From RUG563 sp024681215 (GTDB lineage Bacteria; Bacillota; Clostridia; Christensenellales; Aristaeellaceae), in NCBI GenBank assembly GCA_024681215.1, contig JAILBG010000052.1, forward strand, positions 1 through 61,980: a DNA stretch of 61,980 bases, written 5' to 3'. Under the pieces are notes generated by a model, which made no database searches, was not told the origin of the DNA, and was given only the letters and a program-made list of their open reading frames with translations. Shown here piece after piece: positions 29,515-37,962 of the stretch (position 1 is its first letter; each line of letters begins with the position of its first letter). The translations under genes and the position numbers were made by a program.

Positions 29515-30084
29515 ATGAATCTGTTTGAATTGATCGCCATCGCGGTGGGGCTGTCCATGGACGCCTTCGCGGTATCGGTCTGCAAAGGGCTGGCGCTGAA
29601 AAAGATCACGCTGCGCCACGCGCTGACGGTGGGCGTCTGGTTCGGGCTGTTTCAGGCGCTGATGCCCCTGATCGGGTATTTCCTGGGCGCCCAGTTCAAG
29701 GACCTGATCTCCGCCTACGATCATTGGGTGGCCTTCGTGCTGCTGCTGCTGATCGGCGGGAACATGATCAGGGAAGCGGTGTTTTCAAAGGAGCAGGACG
29801 TCCCGGACGCGGCGCTGTCCTTTTCCGCCATGCTGCCCCTGGCCGTGGCCACCAGCATCGACGCCCTGGCCATCGGCGTCACATTCGCGTTCCTGGAGGT
29901 GTGGGGCGGCATTTTCCTGGCCGTGGTGCTCATCGGGGCCATCACCTGCGGCCTGTCCATGGCCGGGGTGAAGATCGGAAGCCACTTCGGCGACAAATAC
30001 GAAAAGAAAGCCCAGATCCTGGGCGGCGTGATCCTGATCCTGCTGGGCATCCGCATCCTGCTGGAGCACACGGGAGTCCTCTGA
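29515..30084 (+). CDS. mntP: Manganese efflux pump MntP
   Basis: Membrane protein of 189 residues with six hydrophobic segments in two similar halves. Each half carries the family's acidic motif: GLSMDAFAVSVCKG near the N terminus and TSIDALAIGVTF in the middle. It exports excess Mn2+. An in-frame ATG at 29497 lies in the terminator tail; the ATG at 29515 is preferred because AGGGAAGGG precedes it. No mntP (yybP-ykoY) riboswitch is recognisable in the short leader. Confidence 0.93.
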   Translation: MNLFELIAIAVGLSMDAFAVSVCKGLALKKITLRHALTVGVWFGLFQALMPLIGYFLGAQFKDLISAYDHWVAFVLLLLIGGNMIREAVFSKEQDVPDAALSFSAMLPLAVATSIDALAIGVTFAFLEVWGGIFLAVVLIGAITCGLSMAGVKIGSHFGDKYEKKAQILGGVILILLGIRILLEHTGVL

Positions 30085-30099
30085 CCCAAAAAAATAAAC

Positions 30100-30141
30100 A
30101 GGGGATGTTGCAGAAGCCGATCTGCAACATCCTCTTTGTTT
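30100..30141 (+). terminator. Terminator-like hairpin after mntP, first palindrome of the cluster
   Basis: GGATGTTGCAG (30103–30113) pairs perfectly with CTGCAACATCC (30122–30132), extendable to 14 bp with one G·U, and is followed by TTTGTTTGC. A related flank (CTTGTTTGC) follows the last palindrome of the block at 30427, so the pair may mark the ends of one element. Confidence 0.7.
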
Positions 30142-30212
30142 GCAGGGATATTGGTTCTCATAAAAGAATGAGCAACAGTGAATACCGGGAAAAAAGAAAA
30201 CCCCGGGGTGGT

Positions 30213-30427
30213 TTGGAGGGGCCGCAGCCCCTCCAAGTATAATCCGCAGCAGCGACCTGTGCGCTGCGAGGAGCATTTTTGCTCCCGCAGAGCATGCCCT
30301 GCGAGAGCAAAAATGCTTTCCTTGCGCCTTTTCCGCCCGGGAGTCCCGCAGGGACGAGAGGAAAAGGCGTTTTATGTCGATCAAATGGAGGATCCATTTG
30401 ATCGAAGGGGCTGTGCAACAGCCCCTT
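30213..30427. repeat. Cluster of nested perfect palindromes (intergenic block 30085–30441)
   Basis: This 357-base stretch has no supportable gene. It holds, in order: a 10-bp stem with 4-base loop (30213–30236); a 13-bp stem AGCATTTTTGCTC/GAGCAAAAATGCT (30272–30317) enclosing CGCAG/CTGCG; a 10-bp stem CGCCTTTTCC/GGAAAAGGCG (30325–30369) enclosing GTCCC/GGGAC; a 13-bp stem with 3-base loop (30377–30405); and a 9-bp stem AGGGGCTGT/ACAGCCCCT (30406–30426). Every stem is perfect. The block could be a dispersed palindromic repeat, a structured RNA, or stacked terminators. The short open frames across it have no ribosome binding sites and are not called. Confidence 0.75.
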
Positions 30428-30441
30428 GTTTGCCGCGGGCG

Positions 30442-33321
30442 TCACACTTCCCGCAGGACCGTGATGTATTCCACCCCCAGGCTTTCGTCCGTCACCCGGT
30501 CCGTCTTCAGGTGCAGGCGGATGTGGCGGCCGTTGGGCAGATGCACCGTAAATTCCCGCTCGTAGGCGGCCGTGTGATCGGCGAAATAGGCGCCGATCTG
30601 ATCGTGGCTCAGCGTGTTCCCGTCCTCCACCCACTGGTAGATGGTGCCGTCGTTGAGAGCGCGGTCAAATTCGTCCCAGGGCAGGCCGCAGCGTTCCTCC
30701 AGCCCGTGCACCACCAGCTCCAGCCGCAGCCCTTCCCGGCTGTGCCGGGTGAACACGATGGTATCCGAAGAGAAGCGGGCCAGAATACGCATCTGGTTGC
30801 GCAGCATCATGACCTCCGTCACGTCCACCACCACGCACTGCCAGCAGGTCGGGCCGTACAGATCGGTGAGCTGGCTCTGCTCCGCCACGTACAGGTATTC
30901 CCCCTCCTTTGTGATCAGCCGGTAGGGGCGCACCCGCTTCTGCGTGCCGTCCACCAGCGCCTGGGCGTCGTGGAGCACGCGGCTGCGGTCCTCGGGATGG
31001 ATCATGTTGATCAGCCGATTCTGGAACCGGGCGCGTATCTCCCGGGCGGTAAAGCCCGTCATGGTCAGGAAATTGCGGCTGATGTACTGGAATTCAAAGT
31101 CGTCCTCCTGGCTGCAGCGGAAATAGCCGCCGGGGATATCGGTATTCAGGTACTGCAATTCCGTCACGTCCTGGCTGGAGCCGTAGAACCGCACCCCCCG
31201 GACGTCCTCCCCGATATAGTACATATGCACCTGGATCCACACGATGACGCCGCTGGGCTTGTAAATGCGGAAAACGCCCCCCGCGCCGTTCATCCGGTCC
31301 CTGGCGGCGGCCTTCATCATCAGGAAGAACCGCTCCCGGTCCTCGGGGTATACGTAATCCTGCATGCCGTGGATCCGCCGGTTCAGCATGTCCAGCTCGA
31401 TCCCCACCATCAGATAAAACTGCTGGTTGTAGCGGACGATATCCACCTGATCGTCCTTCCACACATAGAAGGCCACGGGACCCAGGATGTTATTGAGCAT
31501 GGCGTCGCTGAACACGTTTTCATCCAGGAATTCCCGCACGTGCAGCTCCTGATTGGCCTTCACCTGAAAGCCCTGCAGGTCGATTCTGGATTCGTCCGCG
31601 ATCAGCGCCTCGAATTCCCCGGGGGCCATGGGCCGGTGGAAGAAATACCCCTGCATGTACCGGCACCCCAGATCGGACAGGAACACCACCTGTTCCTGGC
31701 TTTCCACTCCCTCCACGATCACGGGGGTGGAAAGGGTCTTGGCCATATTGATGACCGATTCCAGGATGCTGATGCCCTTGCGCTCCTCCTGCTGGCCCAG
31801 GCGAAGGAACTGGGCGTCCAGCTTGATCACGTCCACGTTCAGGGAGCTGAGCATGTTCAGGGAGGAATAGCCGCTGCCGAAATCGTCCATCAGCACCAGG
31901 AAGCCCATTTCCCGCAGGCGCTTCACCGTGCTCCGCACGGTTTCCGTATCGTCCACGTAGGCGGATTCGGTAATTTCGATTTTCAGCAGCCCGGCGTCCA
32001 GGCCGTATTTTTTCAGCAGGGACAGCAGGAACGCGGGCACGTCGATCACGAACAGGTCGATGGGCGATACGTTCATGGAAATGGGCACGGGCTTTCCGCC
32101 CCGGTCGATGAAATCCCGCAGCCATCTGCACACCGATTCCCAGATGAATTTGTCCAGGTTCGTCACGATGCCGTGGCGCTCCAGGATGGGCACGAACACC
32201 GCCGGCGGCACCCAGCGCCCGTCCGACCGGTGCCACCGGGCCAGGGATTCCGCCCCCACGATCTTCCGGCTGGACACCCGGCACTGCGGCTGCAGCCAGA
32301 AGGAGATTTCGCCGTTTTCCAGCGCGTGCTGGAAATCCACCAGCAGGTGGTATTCCTCCATGGTTTTCCGCCGCAGCGTGCCGTCGTACACGCGGATGCG
32401 GGCGTGCACGTTGCCCTTGATCTCCTCCGCGGTCATGGCCGCATGGTTGAACACCGCGCCGATGGGCTCCGTATCGTCGTCCATCATGCTGATGCCGAAC
32501 AGAGGCGTAAAGCCCACCGTCCTGCTGACGGCCACCACCACGTCCTTGAGCTCCCGGTACAGTTGATCGATCCGGGGACGGTCATAGGGCGTCATAAGGC
32601 AGAAATCATCCTGCCCCCGATACCCCGCCAGGCCGCCCGTCTCCCGGGCCGTCCTGAGCAGGATCTCGCCGAATCTGCGCAGCACGAACAGGCCGTTTTC
32701 CCGGCCGTGCCAGTCGGTAAACAGCGTGTAGTGATCGATGTCAATGGCGATCAGGCACCAGTTTTTCTTTTCCTGCCTCCGCCTCTGCTCCCCCAGGATG
32801 AAAAAATCCCTCTCCCGCAGCAGGCCGGTCAGTTCGTCCCGCTGCAGGTTCTTTTTGCCCACGGGCAGCATTTCCAGGGGGATGGCCGCGTCCCGGGAGG
32901 CGTCGTACACATAGCACCGCGCCGCGCCCCGTTTCATGCCGAAGCGCGGCCCGCCCACCACCACGCTGCGGGCAGCGCACCACGCGCCGTCCACCGTATC
33001 CAGGCGGATCTCCATCCAAAACACGCCGGGCATTTCGGCGTTTTCCAGCTGCGCAGCCAGGTTTTCCGGGGCCATCAGGCGGCGGTAGGTCTCCCGGTCG
33101 TCGGGGTGCACCATTTTTTCATAGGTATATTCAAACAGCGTGCTGTACGCGCCCTCGGAGGGCGTGATCCTGAACCGGCCCTCCGTGCGCGCCATGTTGC
33201 TGTACCGGTCCGATTGTACGTCAACAACCGCCATTTCATCAAATGACGTTTCATCCAGGTATTCCAGCACCTGCGCCGCAGGCAGCTTTTCCAGCAGAAG
33301 CTTCAGCAGCTCCTTTTTCAT
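30442..33321 (-). CDS. Multi-PAS protein with degenerate GGDEF and EAL domains (likely c-di-GMP phosphodiesterase)
   Basis: Cytoplasmic signalling protein of 959 residues, no membrane segments. Order: a PAS-like region (about 35–145), GGDEF (about 160–310), EAL (about 320–575), then two or three PAS-like regions (about 620–940). The cyclase motif reads RGQDDF (235–240) instead of GGDEF, so cyclase activity is unlikely. The EAL domain has ESL at 358–360 but keeps the metal and catalytic positions: E358, N417, E452, D479-D480 in DDFGSGYSSL, K500, E537 and Q557. It therefore probably hydrolyses c-di-GMP, with the GGDEF as a possible GTP sensor. C-terminal PAS domains after EAL are less usual than N-terminal ones. 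Confidence 0.88.
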   Translation of the reverse strand: MKKELLKLLLEKLPAAQVLEYLDETSFDEMAVVDVQSDRYSNMARTEGRFRITPSEGAYSTLFEYTYEKMVHPDDRETYRRLMAPENLAAQLENAEMPGVFWMEIRLDTVDGAWCAARSVVVGGPRFGMKRGAARCYVYDASRDAAIPLEMLPVGKKNLQRDELTGLLRERDFFILGEQRRRQEKKNWCLIAIDIDHYTLFTDWHGRENGLFVLRRFGEILLRTARETGGLAGYRGQDDFCLMTPYDRPRIDQLYRELKDVVVAVSRTVGFTPLFGISMMDDDTEPIGAVFNHAAMTAEEIKGNVHARIRVYDGTLRRKTMEEYHLLVDFQHALENGEISFWLQPQCRVSSRKIVGAESLARWHRSDGRWVPPAVFVPILERHGIVTNLDKFIWESVCRWLRDFIDRGGKPVPISMNVSPIDLFVIDVPAFLLSLLKKYGLDAGLLKIEITESAYVDDTETVRSTVKRLREMGFLVLMDDFGSGYSSLNMLSSLNVDVIKLDAQFLRLGQQEERKGISILESVINMAKTLSTPVIVEGVESQEQVVFLSDLGCRYMQGYFFHRPMAPGEFEALIADESRIDLQGFQVKANQELHVREFLDENVFSDAMLNNILGPVAFYVWKDDQVDIVRYNQQFYLMVGIELDMLNRRIHGMQDYVYPEDRERFFLMMKAAARDRMNGAGGVFRIYKPSGVIVWIQVHMYYIGEDVRGVRFYGSSQDVTELQYLNTDIPGGYFRCSQEDDFEFQYISRNFLTMTGFTAREIRARFQNRLINMIHPEDRSRVLHDAQALVDGTQKRVRPYRLITKEGEYLYVAEQSQLTDLYGPTCWQCVVVDVTEVMMLRNQMRILARFSSDTIVFTRHSREGLRLELVVHGLEERCGLPWDEFDRALNDGTIYQWVEDGNTLSHDQIGAYFADHTAAYEREFTVHLPNGRHIRLHLKTDRVTDESLGVEYITVLREV

Positions 33322-33480
33322 TCGATTCCCCCCGATGGCCTGAAAGACGCGCCCGGGCCTGAAAGCGATTTCCGGCGGGTCGCCCCGTAAAGATGAAAAC
33401 CCTTCCAGTCTTCATCCTGATTCCGTTTTCAGCGTACCGTTTTTTCCAGCGCACGCGCTTTCGCTTCATGGGCTGGATTA

Positions 33481-33509
33481 ATTGTAACATAACTGTTACA
33501 TAATTGCAA
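33481..33509 (-). promoter_or_regulatory. Promoter with embedded palindrome, GGDEF/EAL gene
   Basis: On the minus strand TTGCAA (33509–33504), a 17-base spacer and TACAAT (33486–33481). A perfect inverted repeat TGTAACA-N4-TGTTACA (33483–33500) fills the spacer and -10, so a repressor bound there would block polymerase. Transcription would start near 33474, giving a leader of about 150 bases. Confidence 0.6.
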
Positions 33510-33546
33510 GCAATTCTTTCCATTTAACCCGGATCCCGCCGGCGTA

Positions 33547-34698
33547 TCAGCGGATCACCCCGGCGCTGATCTTGAGGGCCAGCACCCTTTCCACGCTTTG
33601 ATCGATCCGGTCCCACGTAAGGCTCCCCGTATCCAGGGCGCGGAAAACCGCCTGGACGGCGGCGGGCAGATCCGAAGGCAGGAAAACCAGGTCCGCCCCC
33701 GCCTGCAGCGCCAGGACCGCGGCCTCTCCGGGCTTATAAAAGCTGACGATGCAGGGCATGCGCAGGGATTCGGTGATCACCACGCCGTCGTAGCCCATTT
33801 CCTGCCGGAGAATGCCGATCATCCGGGCGGACAGGGAGGCGGGCACATCGTCCCCCAGGCCCCGGGCGACGCCGTGGCTCATCATGATCATTTCCGCCCC
33901 CGCGGCGATCTGATCCGCATAAGGCAAAAATTCCGTCCGCCGCATATCCTCCAGGCTGCGGCGGTTCACCGCCGTGCCGTAATAATTCTTCTTGCTCAGG
34001 CTGCCGTCGTTGGGGAAGTGCCCGAAACAGGGGACCACGCCTTGCTCCCGCAGCCCTTCCGCGAAGCCCCCGGCCAGCAGGGATACCCGGGCGGGGTCCG
34101 CGCCGAAGGTGCGGCCCGATACGTCGCTCTCCGCTGCGATCTGCATATCCAGCGGCACGGCGAAGTCCAGATTGATCCCCAGGGGCGCAAGGTACCCGCC
34201 GATGTACGCCCCCGCCTGCCGGGCGTCCTCCGCGATTCCGGGCATGTCCTCCGGCTCCGGCGCATAAGGCCATCCCAGCTTGCCGGCCACCCGGGACAGG
34301 CTGCCTCCCGCTTCGTGCACGCCGATGAACAGGGGCTGCATCCCCGCCGCCCGGGCCTGGGCCTGCAGGGAAGCGGTCATGGCCGCCAGCTGCGTTTCCG
34401 ATGCGATGTTCTGCCCGTACAGCGCCACGCCCCCCACGGGATACCGGGAAAAAACGTTGCCTTCCGGCAGCGCGAGGGTGTACTTTTCCCCCGTCAGCAT
34501 TTCCGGCGTCACCAGAAACAGCTGACAGACCTTCTCCTCCTCCGTCATCAGCCGCATCAGCGCCCGGGCCTGGCGGCGGGGATCCGGGCGCAGAACGCTG
34601 TCATCCTCCACCACCACAAAGCTGTCCTCCTCCCCCCGGGAGCAGGACGGCAGCCCCAGCAGCGCCAGGGCGAGCATCAGGCAGAAAAAACGGCGCAC
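33547..34698 (-). CDS. GH3-like lipoprotein with degenerate active site
   Basis: Protein of 383 residues with a lipoprotein signal (LALALLGLPSC). The fold pattern of GH3 beta-N-acetylhexosaminidase (NagZ-like) is recognisable: LMTEEEKVCQLF, then FGHFPNDG, then YDGVVITESLRM. The catalytic parts differ: the usual nucleophile in TDDLxM is replaced by TESLRM, the acid/base Asp-His pair after the KHFPGHG-type motif is missing (SLSKKNYYGTAV), and DxEGG reads HEAGG. It is probably a non-hydrolytic sugar-binding relative. The start is GTG at 34698, 8 bases after AAGGAGG; the longer frame to 34800 lacks a site. Confidence 0.75.
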   Translation of the reverse strand: MRRFFCLMLALALLGLPSCSRGEEDSFVVVEDDSVLRPDPRRQARALMRLMTEEEKVCQLFLVTPEMLTGEKYTLALPEGNVFSRYPVGGVALYGQNIASETQLAAMTASLQAQARAAGMQPLFIGVHEAGGSLSRVAGKLGWPYAPEPEDMPGIAEDARQAGAYIGGYLAPLGINLDFAVPLDMQIAAESDVSGRTFGADPARVSLLAGGFAEGLREQGVVPCFGHFPNDGSLSKKNYYGTAVNRRSLEDMRRTEFLPYADQIAAGAEMIMMSHGVARGLGDDVPASLSARMIGILRQEMGYDGVVITESLRMPCIVSFYKPGEAAVLALQAGADLVFLPSDLPAAVQAVFRALDTGSLTWDRIDQSVERVLALKISAGVIR

Positions 34699-34778
34699 GG
34701 CGGCAACCTCCTTTTTCCGTATTGTATCACACCCGGAAAAAACGCGCAACGGACACGTGCGGAACGCCGGAAAAGCGC

Positions 34779-34807
34779 TTGTCCCAGCCTGCGGAATCAT
34801 GTATAAT
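34779..34807 (+). promoter_or_regulatory. Sigma-A promoter of the pepC–card1-like gene run
   Basis: TTGTCC (34779–34784), a 17-base spacer and a perfect TATAAT (34802–34807). It is the only strong promoter seen upstream of the closely packed plus-strand genes ending at 40670. Confidence 0.75.
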
Positions 34808-34847
34808 GGTACGGGAAACCATTCACAAAAGAAAGGAAGCCGTTCTT

Positions 34848-36182
34848 ATGAATAAAACGCCGATCACCCAGGCAAGCCTGGACGCCTGGTCCCACGCTTA
34901 CCGCACGTCCGACGCCCGGCGCATCGCCACCCTGGCCCTGAGCAAGCAGGACGTGATGGACGCCTGCTATTCCCCCGTGCCCCAGCTGAACCGCAGGCGC
35001 AAATTCTCCCTGGAAATCGAAACGCTGCCCGTCACCAATCAGGAGCACAGCGGCCGCTGCTGGCTTTTCGCCGCGCTGAACGTGCTGCGCGAACGCATCG
35101 CCAAAACGCTGAACCTCAAGAATTTTGAGCTGTCGCAGAGCTACATGGCCTTCTGGGACAAATTCGAGCGCGCCAATTATTTCCTGGAGGCCATGGTAGA
35201 GACCGCTTCCCTGCCCACCGACGACCGCACGGTCTCCTTCCTGCTGCAGACCGGGGTGCACGACGGCGGCCAGTGGGATATGTTCGCCAATATCGTAAGC
35301 AAATACGGCGTGGTGCCCAAGGACGTGTTCGGGGAAACCTACCAGTCCGCCAACACCCGGAATATGAACCACCTGCTGAACCGCAGCCTCAAGGCCTGCG
35401 CGGTGAAGCTGCGGGCCCTCGTTGGCCGGAGCGCCTCCCCGGAAGAGATCCGCGGGAAAAAGGAAAAAATGCTGGGGGATATCTACGGCTTCCTCTGCTC
35501 CTGCTACGCCGAGCCGCCCCGGACCTTTGATTTCGAATACACCGACAAGGACGGCGTTTATCACATCGAAAAGGGCATGACGCCCCGAGCCTTCACCGAA
35601 AAATACGTGGGCGGCCTGCTGAACGACACCGTCAGCATCATCAACGCCCCCACCCGGGACAAGCCGTACCATAAAACCTATACCGTGAAATTCCTGGGCA
35701 ACGTGGTGGGCGGCCGCCCCGTAAAGCACCTGAACCTGACCATGGACGAATTCAAGCAGTGCGTGATCCGCCAGCTGCAAGCCGGCAAGGTGGTCTGGTT
35801 CGGCAGCGACGTGGGCAAGTTCGGCGACCGGGAAGCGGGCATCTGGGATGACGGGAGCTTCAATGCGCCGCTGCTCACCGGGCTGGATCTGGATATTTCC
35901 AAGGAAGACAGCCTGGATTACGGCTTCGCCGCCATGAACCACGCCATGGTGATCACCGGGGTGAACCTGGACGAGGGCAGGCCCACCCGCTGGAAGATCG
36001 AAAACAGCTGGGGCGACGCCCACGGGGACAAGGGATACTACATCTGCTCGGACAGTTGGTTCGACCAGTACGTGTTCCAGGCGGCGGTGGAAAAGGAATA
36101 CCTTTGCGATCTGGCCGCTTTCGCCGAACAGGAGCCCATCGTCCTGGAGCCCTGGGACCCCATGGGCACCCTGGCGGAATAA
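34848..36182 (+). CDS. pepC: Aminopeptidase C (bleomycin hydrolase family, C1B)
   Basis: Cytoplasmic cysteine aminopeptidase of 444 residues, the usual PepC length. The papain-type catalytic set is clear: Q65 and C71 in NQEHSGRCWLFAALN, H365 in NHAMVITGV and N386 in ENSWG. The C-terminal arm that closes the active site in the hexamer is present. The start at 34848 follows an AGGAAG site and the promoter above; upstream open frame belongs to the antisense side of the GH3-like gene. Confidence 0.95.
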   Translation: MNKTPITQASLDAWSHAYRTSDARRIATLALSKQDVMDACYSPVPQLNRRRKFSLEIETLPVTNQEHSGRCWLFAALNVLRERIAKTLNLKNFELSQSYMAFWDKFERANYFLEAMVETASLPTDDRTVSFLLQTGVHDGGQWDMFANIVSKYGVVPKDVFGETYQSANTRNMNHLLNRSLKACAVKLRALVGRSASPEEIRGKKEKMLGDIYGFLCSCYAEPPRTFDFEYTDKDGVYHIEKGMTPRAFTEKYVGGLLNDTVSIINAPTRDKPYHKTYTVKFLGNVVGGRPVKHLNLTMDEFKQCVIRQLQAGKVVWFGSDVGKFGDREAGIWDDGSFNAPLLTGLDLDISKEDSLDYGFAAMNHAMVITGVNLDEGRPTRWKIENSWGDAHGDKGYYICSDSWFDQYVFQAAVEKEYLCDLAAFAEQEPIVLEPWDPMGTLAE

Positions 36183-36192
36183 GGAGCGGGCC

Positions 36193-36576
36193 GTGAGGAT
36201 CGAACATGCCGCCCTGTACGTTTTCGACCCGGAGGGCGCGCGGGATTTCTTCGTCCGCTTCTTCGGCGGAAAGGCGAACGCCGGATATCACAACGAAACC
36301 ACCAATTTCCGTTCGTACTTCCTCTCCTTTGACGGCGGCGCGCGCCTGGAGATCATGACCCGCCCGGGCCTCAGGATCTCCGATCCCGGCGCGCTGCCCA
36401 CAGGCTATGCCCACCTGGCCTTCAGCGTCGGCAGCCGGGCGCAGGTGGACGCCCTGACGGAACGGCTGCGCCTGGCGGGATACCCCGTCCTCTCCGGCCC
36501 CCGGGTCACCGGCGACGGCTATTACGAAAGCTGTGTGGCGGGCTTTGAGGGGCATCCCATCGAAATCACCGAATAA
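36193..36576 (+). CDS. VOC (glyoxalase/dioxygenase superfamily) protein
   Basis: Protein of 127 residues built of two beta-alpha-beta-beta-beta modules. Likely metal ligands are in IEHAALYV (His), LEIMTRP (Glu), YAHLAFSV (His) and the C-terminal GHPIEITE (Glu), the VOC layout. This resembles lactoylglutathione-lyase-like proteins of unknown substrate. It starts with GTG, AAGGAG upstream, 10 bases after pepC. Confidence 0.85.
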   Translation: MRIEHAALYVFDPEGARDFFVRFFGGKANAGYHNETTNFRSYFLSFDGGARLEIMTRPGLRISDPGALPTGYAHLAFSVGSRAQVDALTERLRLAGYPVLSGPRVTGDGYYESCVAGFEGHPIEITE

Positions 36577-36594
36577 TCGGCACCGGAGAAACAA

Positions 36595-37941
36595 ATGACC
36601 GTCGATCGCAAGGCATTTTACGGCCGGCTGCGGCAGCTGACACTGCCCTTCGCTTTCCAGAGCCTGATGCTGGCCTCCGTCGCCGCCGCGGACGCGCTGA
36701 TGCTGGGCAGCGTGGACCAGAATGAAATGGCGGCGGTGTCCCTGGCCACCCAGATCCAGTTCATCCAGAACATGTTCCTCAGCGCCGTGGTAGGGGCGGG
36801 GGGCATCCTGGGGGCGCAGTACTGGGGCAAGAAGGACCAAAAAACCGTGGAGGACCTGCTGCACATCATGCTGCTGTTCGCCGGCGCGGTGTCGCTGGTA
36901 TTCTTCGCGGGGTGCGAACTGATCCCCGAGGCGCTCATGCGCATTTTCTCCCACGACGATCCCATCATCCAAATCGGCGCGGAATACCTGCGCGTGGCCG
37001 GCTGGTCCTACCTGCTGACCGGGATCTCCCAGTGCTATCTGACCGCCATGAAGGTGACAGACCGGGCGGCGGCCAGCGCCTGGATCTCCTCCGCCGCCGT
37101 GGGGCTCAACATCGTATTCAACGCCCTGCTGATCTTCGGCGTGCCCGGGGTGCTGGACCCCATGAACGCCCGGGGCGCCGCCGCGGCCACCACCCTGGCC
37201 CGGGGGATCGAGCTGTCGCTGTGCCTGATCGTATCGGAAACCCCCGGCTATCTGCGGCCGATCTTTCGGCGGCTGTTCGCAAGGCGCAGGCAGCTGGAAA
37301 AGGATTTCCTGCGCCAATGCCTGCCGCTGATGGGCGGGGCGCTGTTCTGGGGCGTGGGCTTCACTTCGTACACCGCCATCATAGGCCATATGGGCAAGGA
37401 CGCCGCCGCCGCCAACGCCGTGGCCGCCGTGGTCCGGGATCTGATCTGCTGCGTCTGCGACGGCATCGGCAACGCCGCCAGAATCATGGTGGGCAACGAG
37501 CTGGGGGCGGGCGACCTGGAAAAAGGCAAGGCCTACGGGCTGAAGCTCACCAACGTATCCTTTATCATCGGCTTTTGCTCCACCGCCGCGGTGCTGGCCC
37601 TGACCCCCCTGATCACCCATCTGGTGAAGCTGACGGAGGACGCCCAGGAGCATCTGACCGGCATGATGATCATTATGGCGGTGTACATGATCGGCCGCTG
37701 CGTCAATACCGTCACCATCAACGGCGTGCTGGACGGCGGGGGCGATACGGTGTTCGACATGTATTCCCTGGCGGTGTGCATGTGGGGCGTCGCCATTCCC
37801 CTGGCGCTGCTGGGGGCCTTCGCCTTCCAATGGCCCGTGCTGGCGGTGTACGCCTGCACCTGCCTGGACGAAGTGGGCAAGATCCCCTGGGTGATGGTCC
37901 GGCTGAAAAAATTCAAATGGGTCAGGAATCTGACCCGATAA
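36595..37941 (+). CDS. MATE family efflux transporter
   Basis: Membrane protein of 448 residues with about twelve hydrophobic segments in two halves. The first helix is marked by LPFAFQSLMLASVAAADALMLG, and VGNELGAGDLEKGKAYG is the conserved loop between halves. It exports drugs or metabolites using Na+ or H+. Start ATG at 36595 with a GGAG site, 18 bases after the VOC gene. Confidence 0.92.
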   Translation: MTVDRKAFYGRLRQLTLPFAFQSLMLASVAAADALMLGSVDQNEMAAVSLATQIQFIQNMFLSAVVGAGGILGAQYWGKKDQKTVEDLLHIMLLFAGAVSLVFFAGCELIPEALMRIFSHDDPIIQIGAEYLRVAGWSYLLTGISQCYLTAMKVTDRAAASAWISSAAVGLNIVFNALLIFGVPGVLDPMNARGAAAATTLARGIELSLCLIVSETPGYLRPIFRRLFARRRQLEKDFLRQCLPLMGGALFWGVGFTSYTAIIGHMGKDAAAANAVAAVVRDLICCVCDGIGNAARIMVGNELGAGDLEKGKAYGLKLTNVSFIIGFCSTAAVLALTPLITHLVKLTEDAQEHLTGMMIIMAVYMIGRCVNTVTINGVLDGGGDTVFDMYSLAVCMWGVAIPLALLGAFAFQWPVLAVYACTCLDEVGKIPWVMVRLKKFKWVRNLTR

Positions 37942-37962
37942 GCATGAAAGGAGGCGCCCGCC

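Noticed and set aside
29440..29515. Manganese (yybP-ykoY) riboswitch before mntP
   Set aside because: Only a yajC terminator and a ribosome binding site fit in the short gap.
30085..30441. Short frames on both strands in the palindrome block
   Set aside because: They cross several hairpins, lack ribosome binding sites and resemble no protein; a repeat or RNA explanation fits better.
30178..33246. A 1022-codon plus-strand open frame opposite the GGDEF/EAL gene
   Set aside because: It is antisense to a clearly coding gene, is rich in His/Gln/Val/Pro typical of GC-rich shadow frames, has no ribosome binding site and begins inside the palindrome block.
33321..33480. c-di-GMP (GEMM) riboswitch in the leader of the GGDEF/EAL gene
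   Set aside because: The conserved GEMM core and tetraloop/receptor arrangement were not found by eye; kept only as an unassigned leader.
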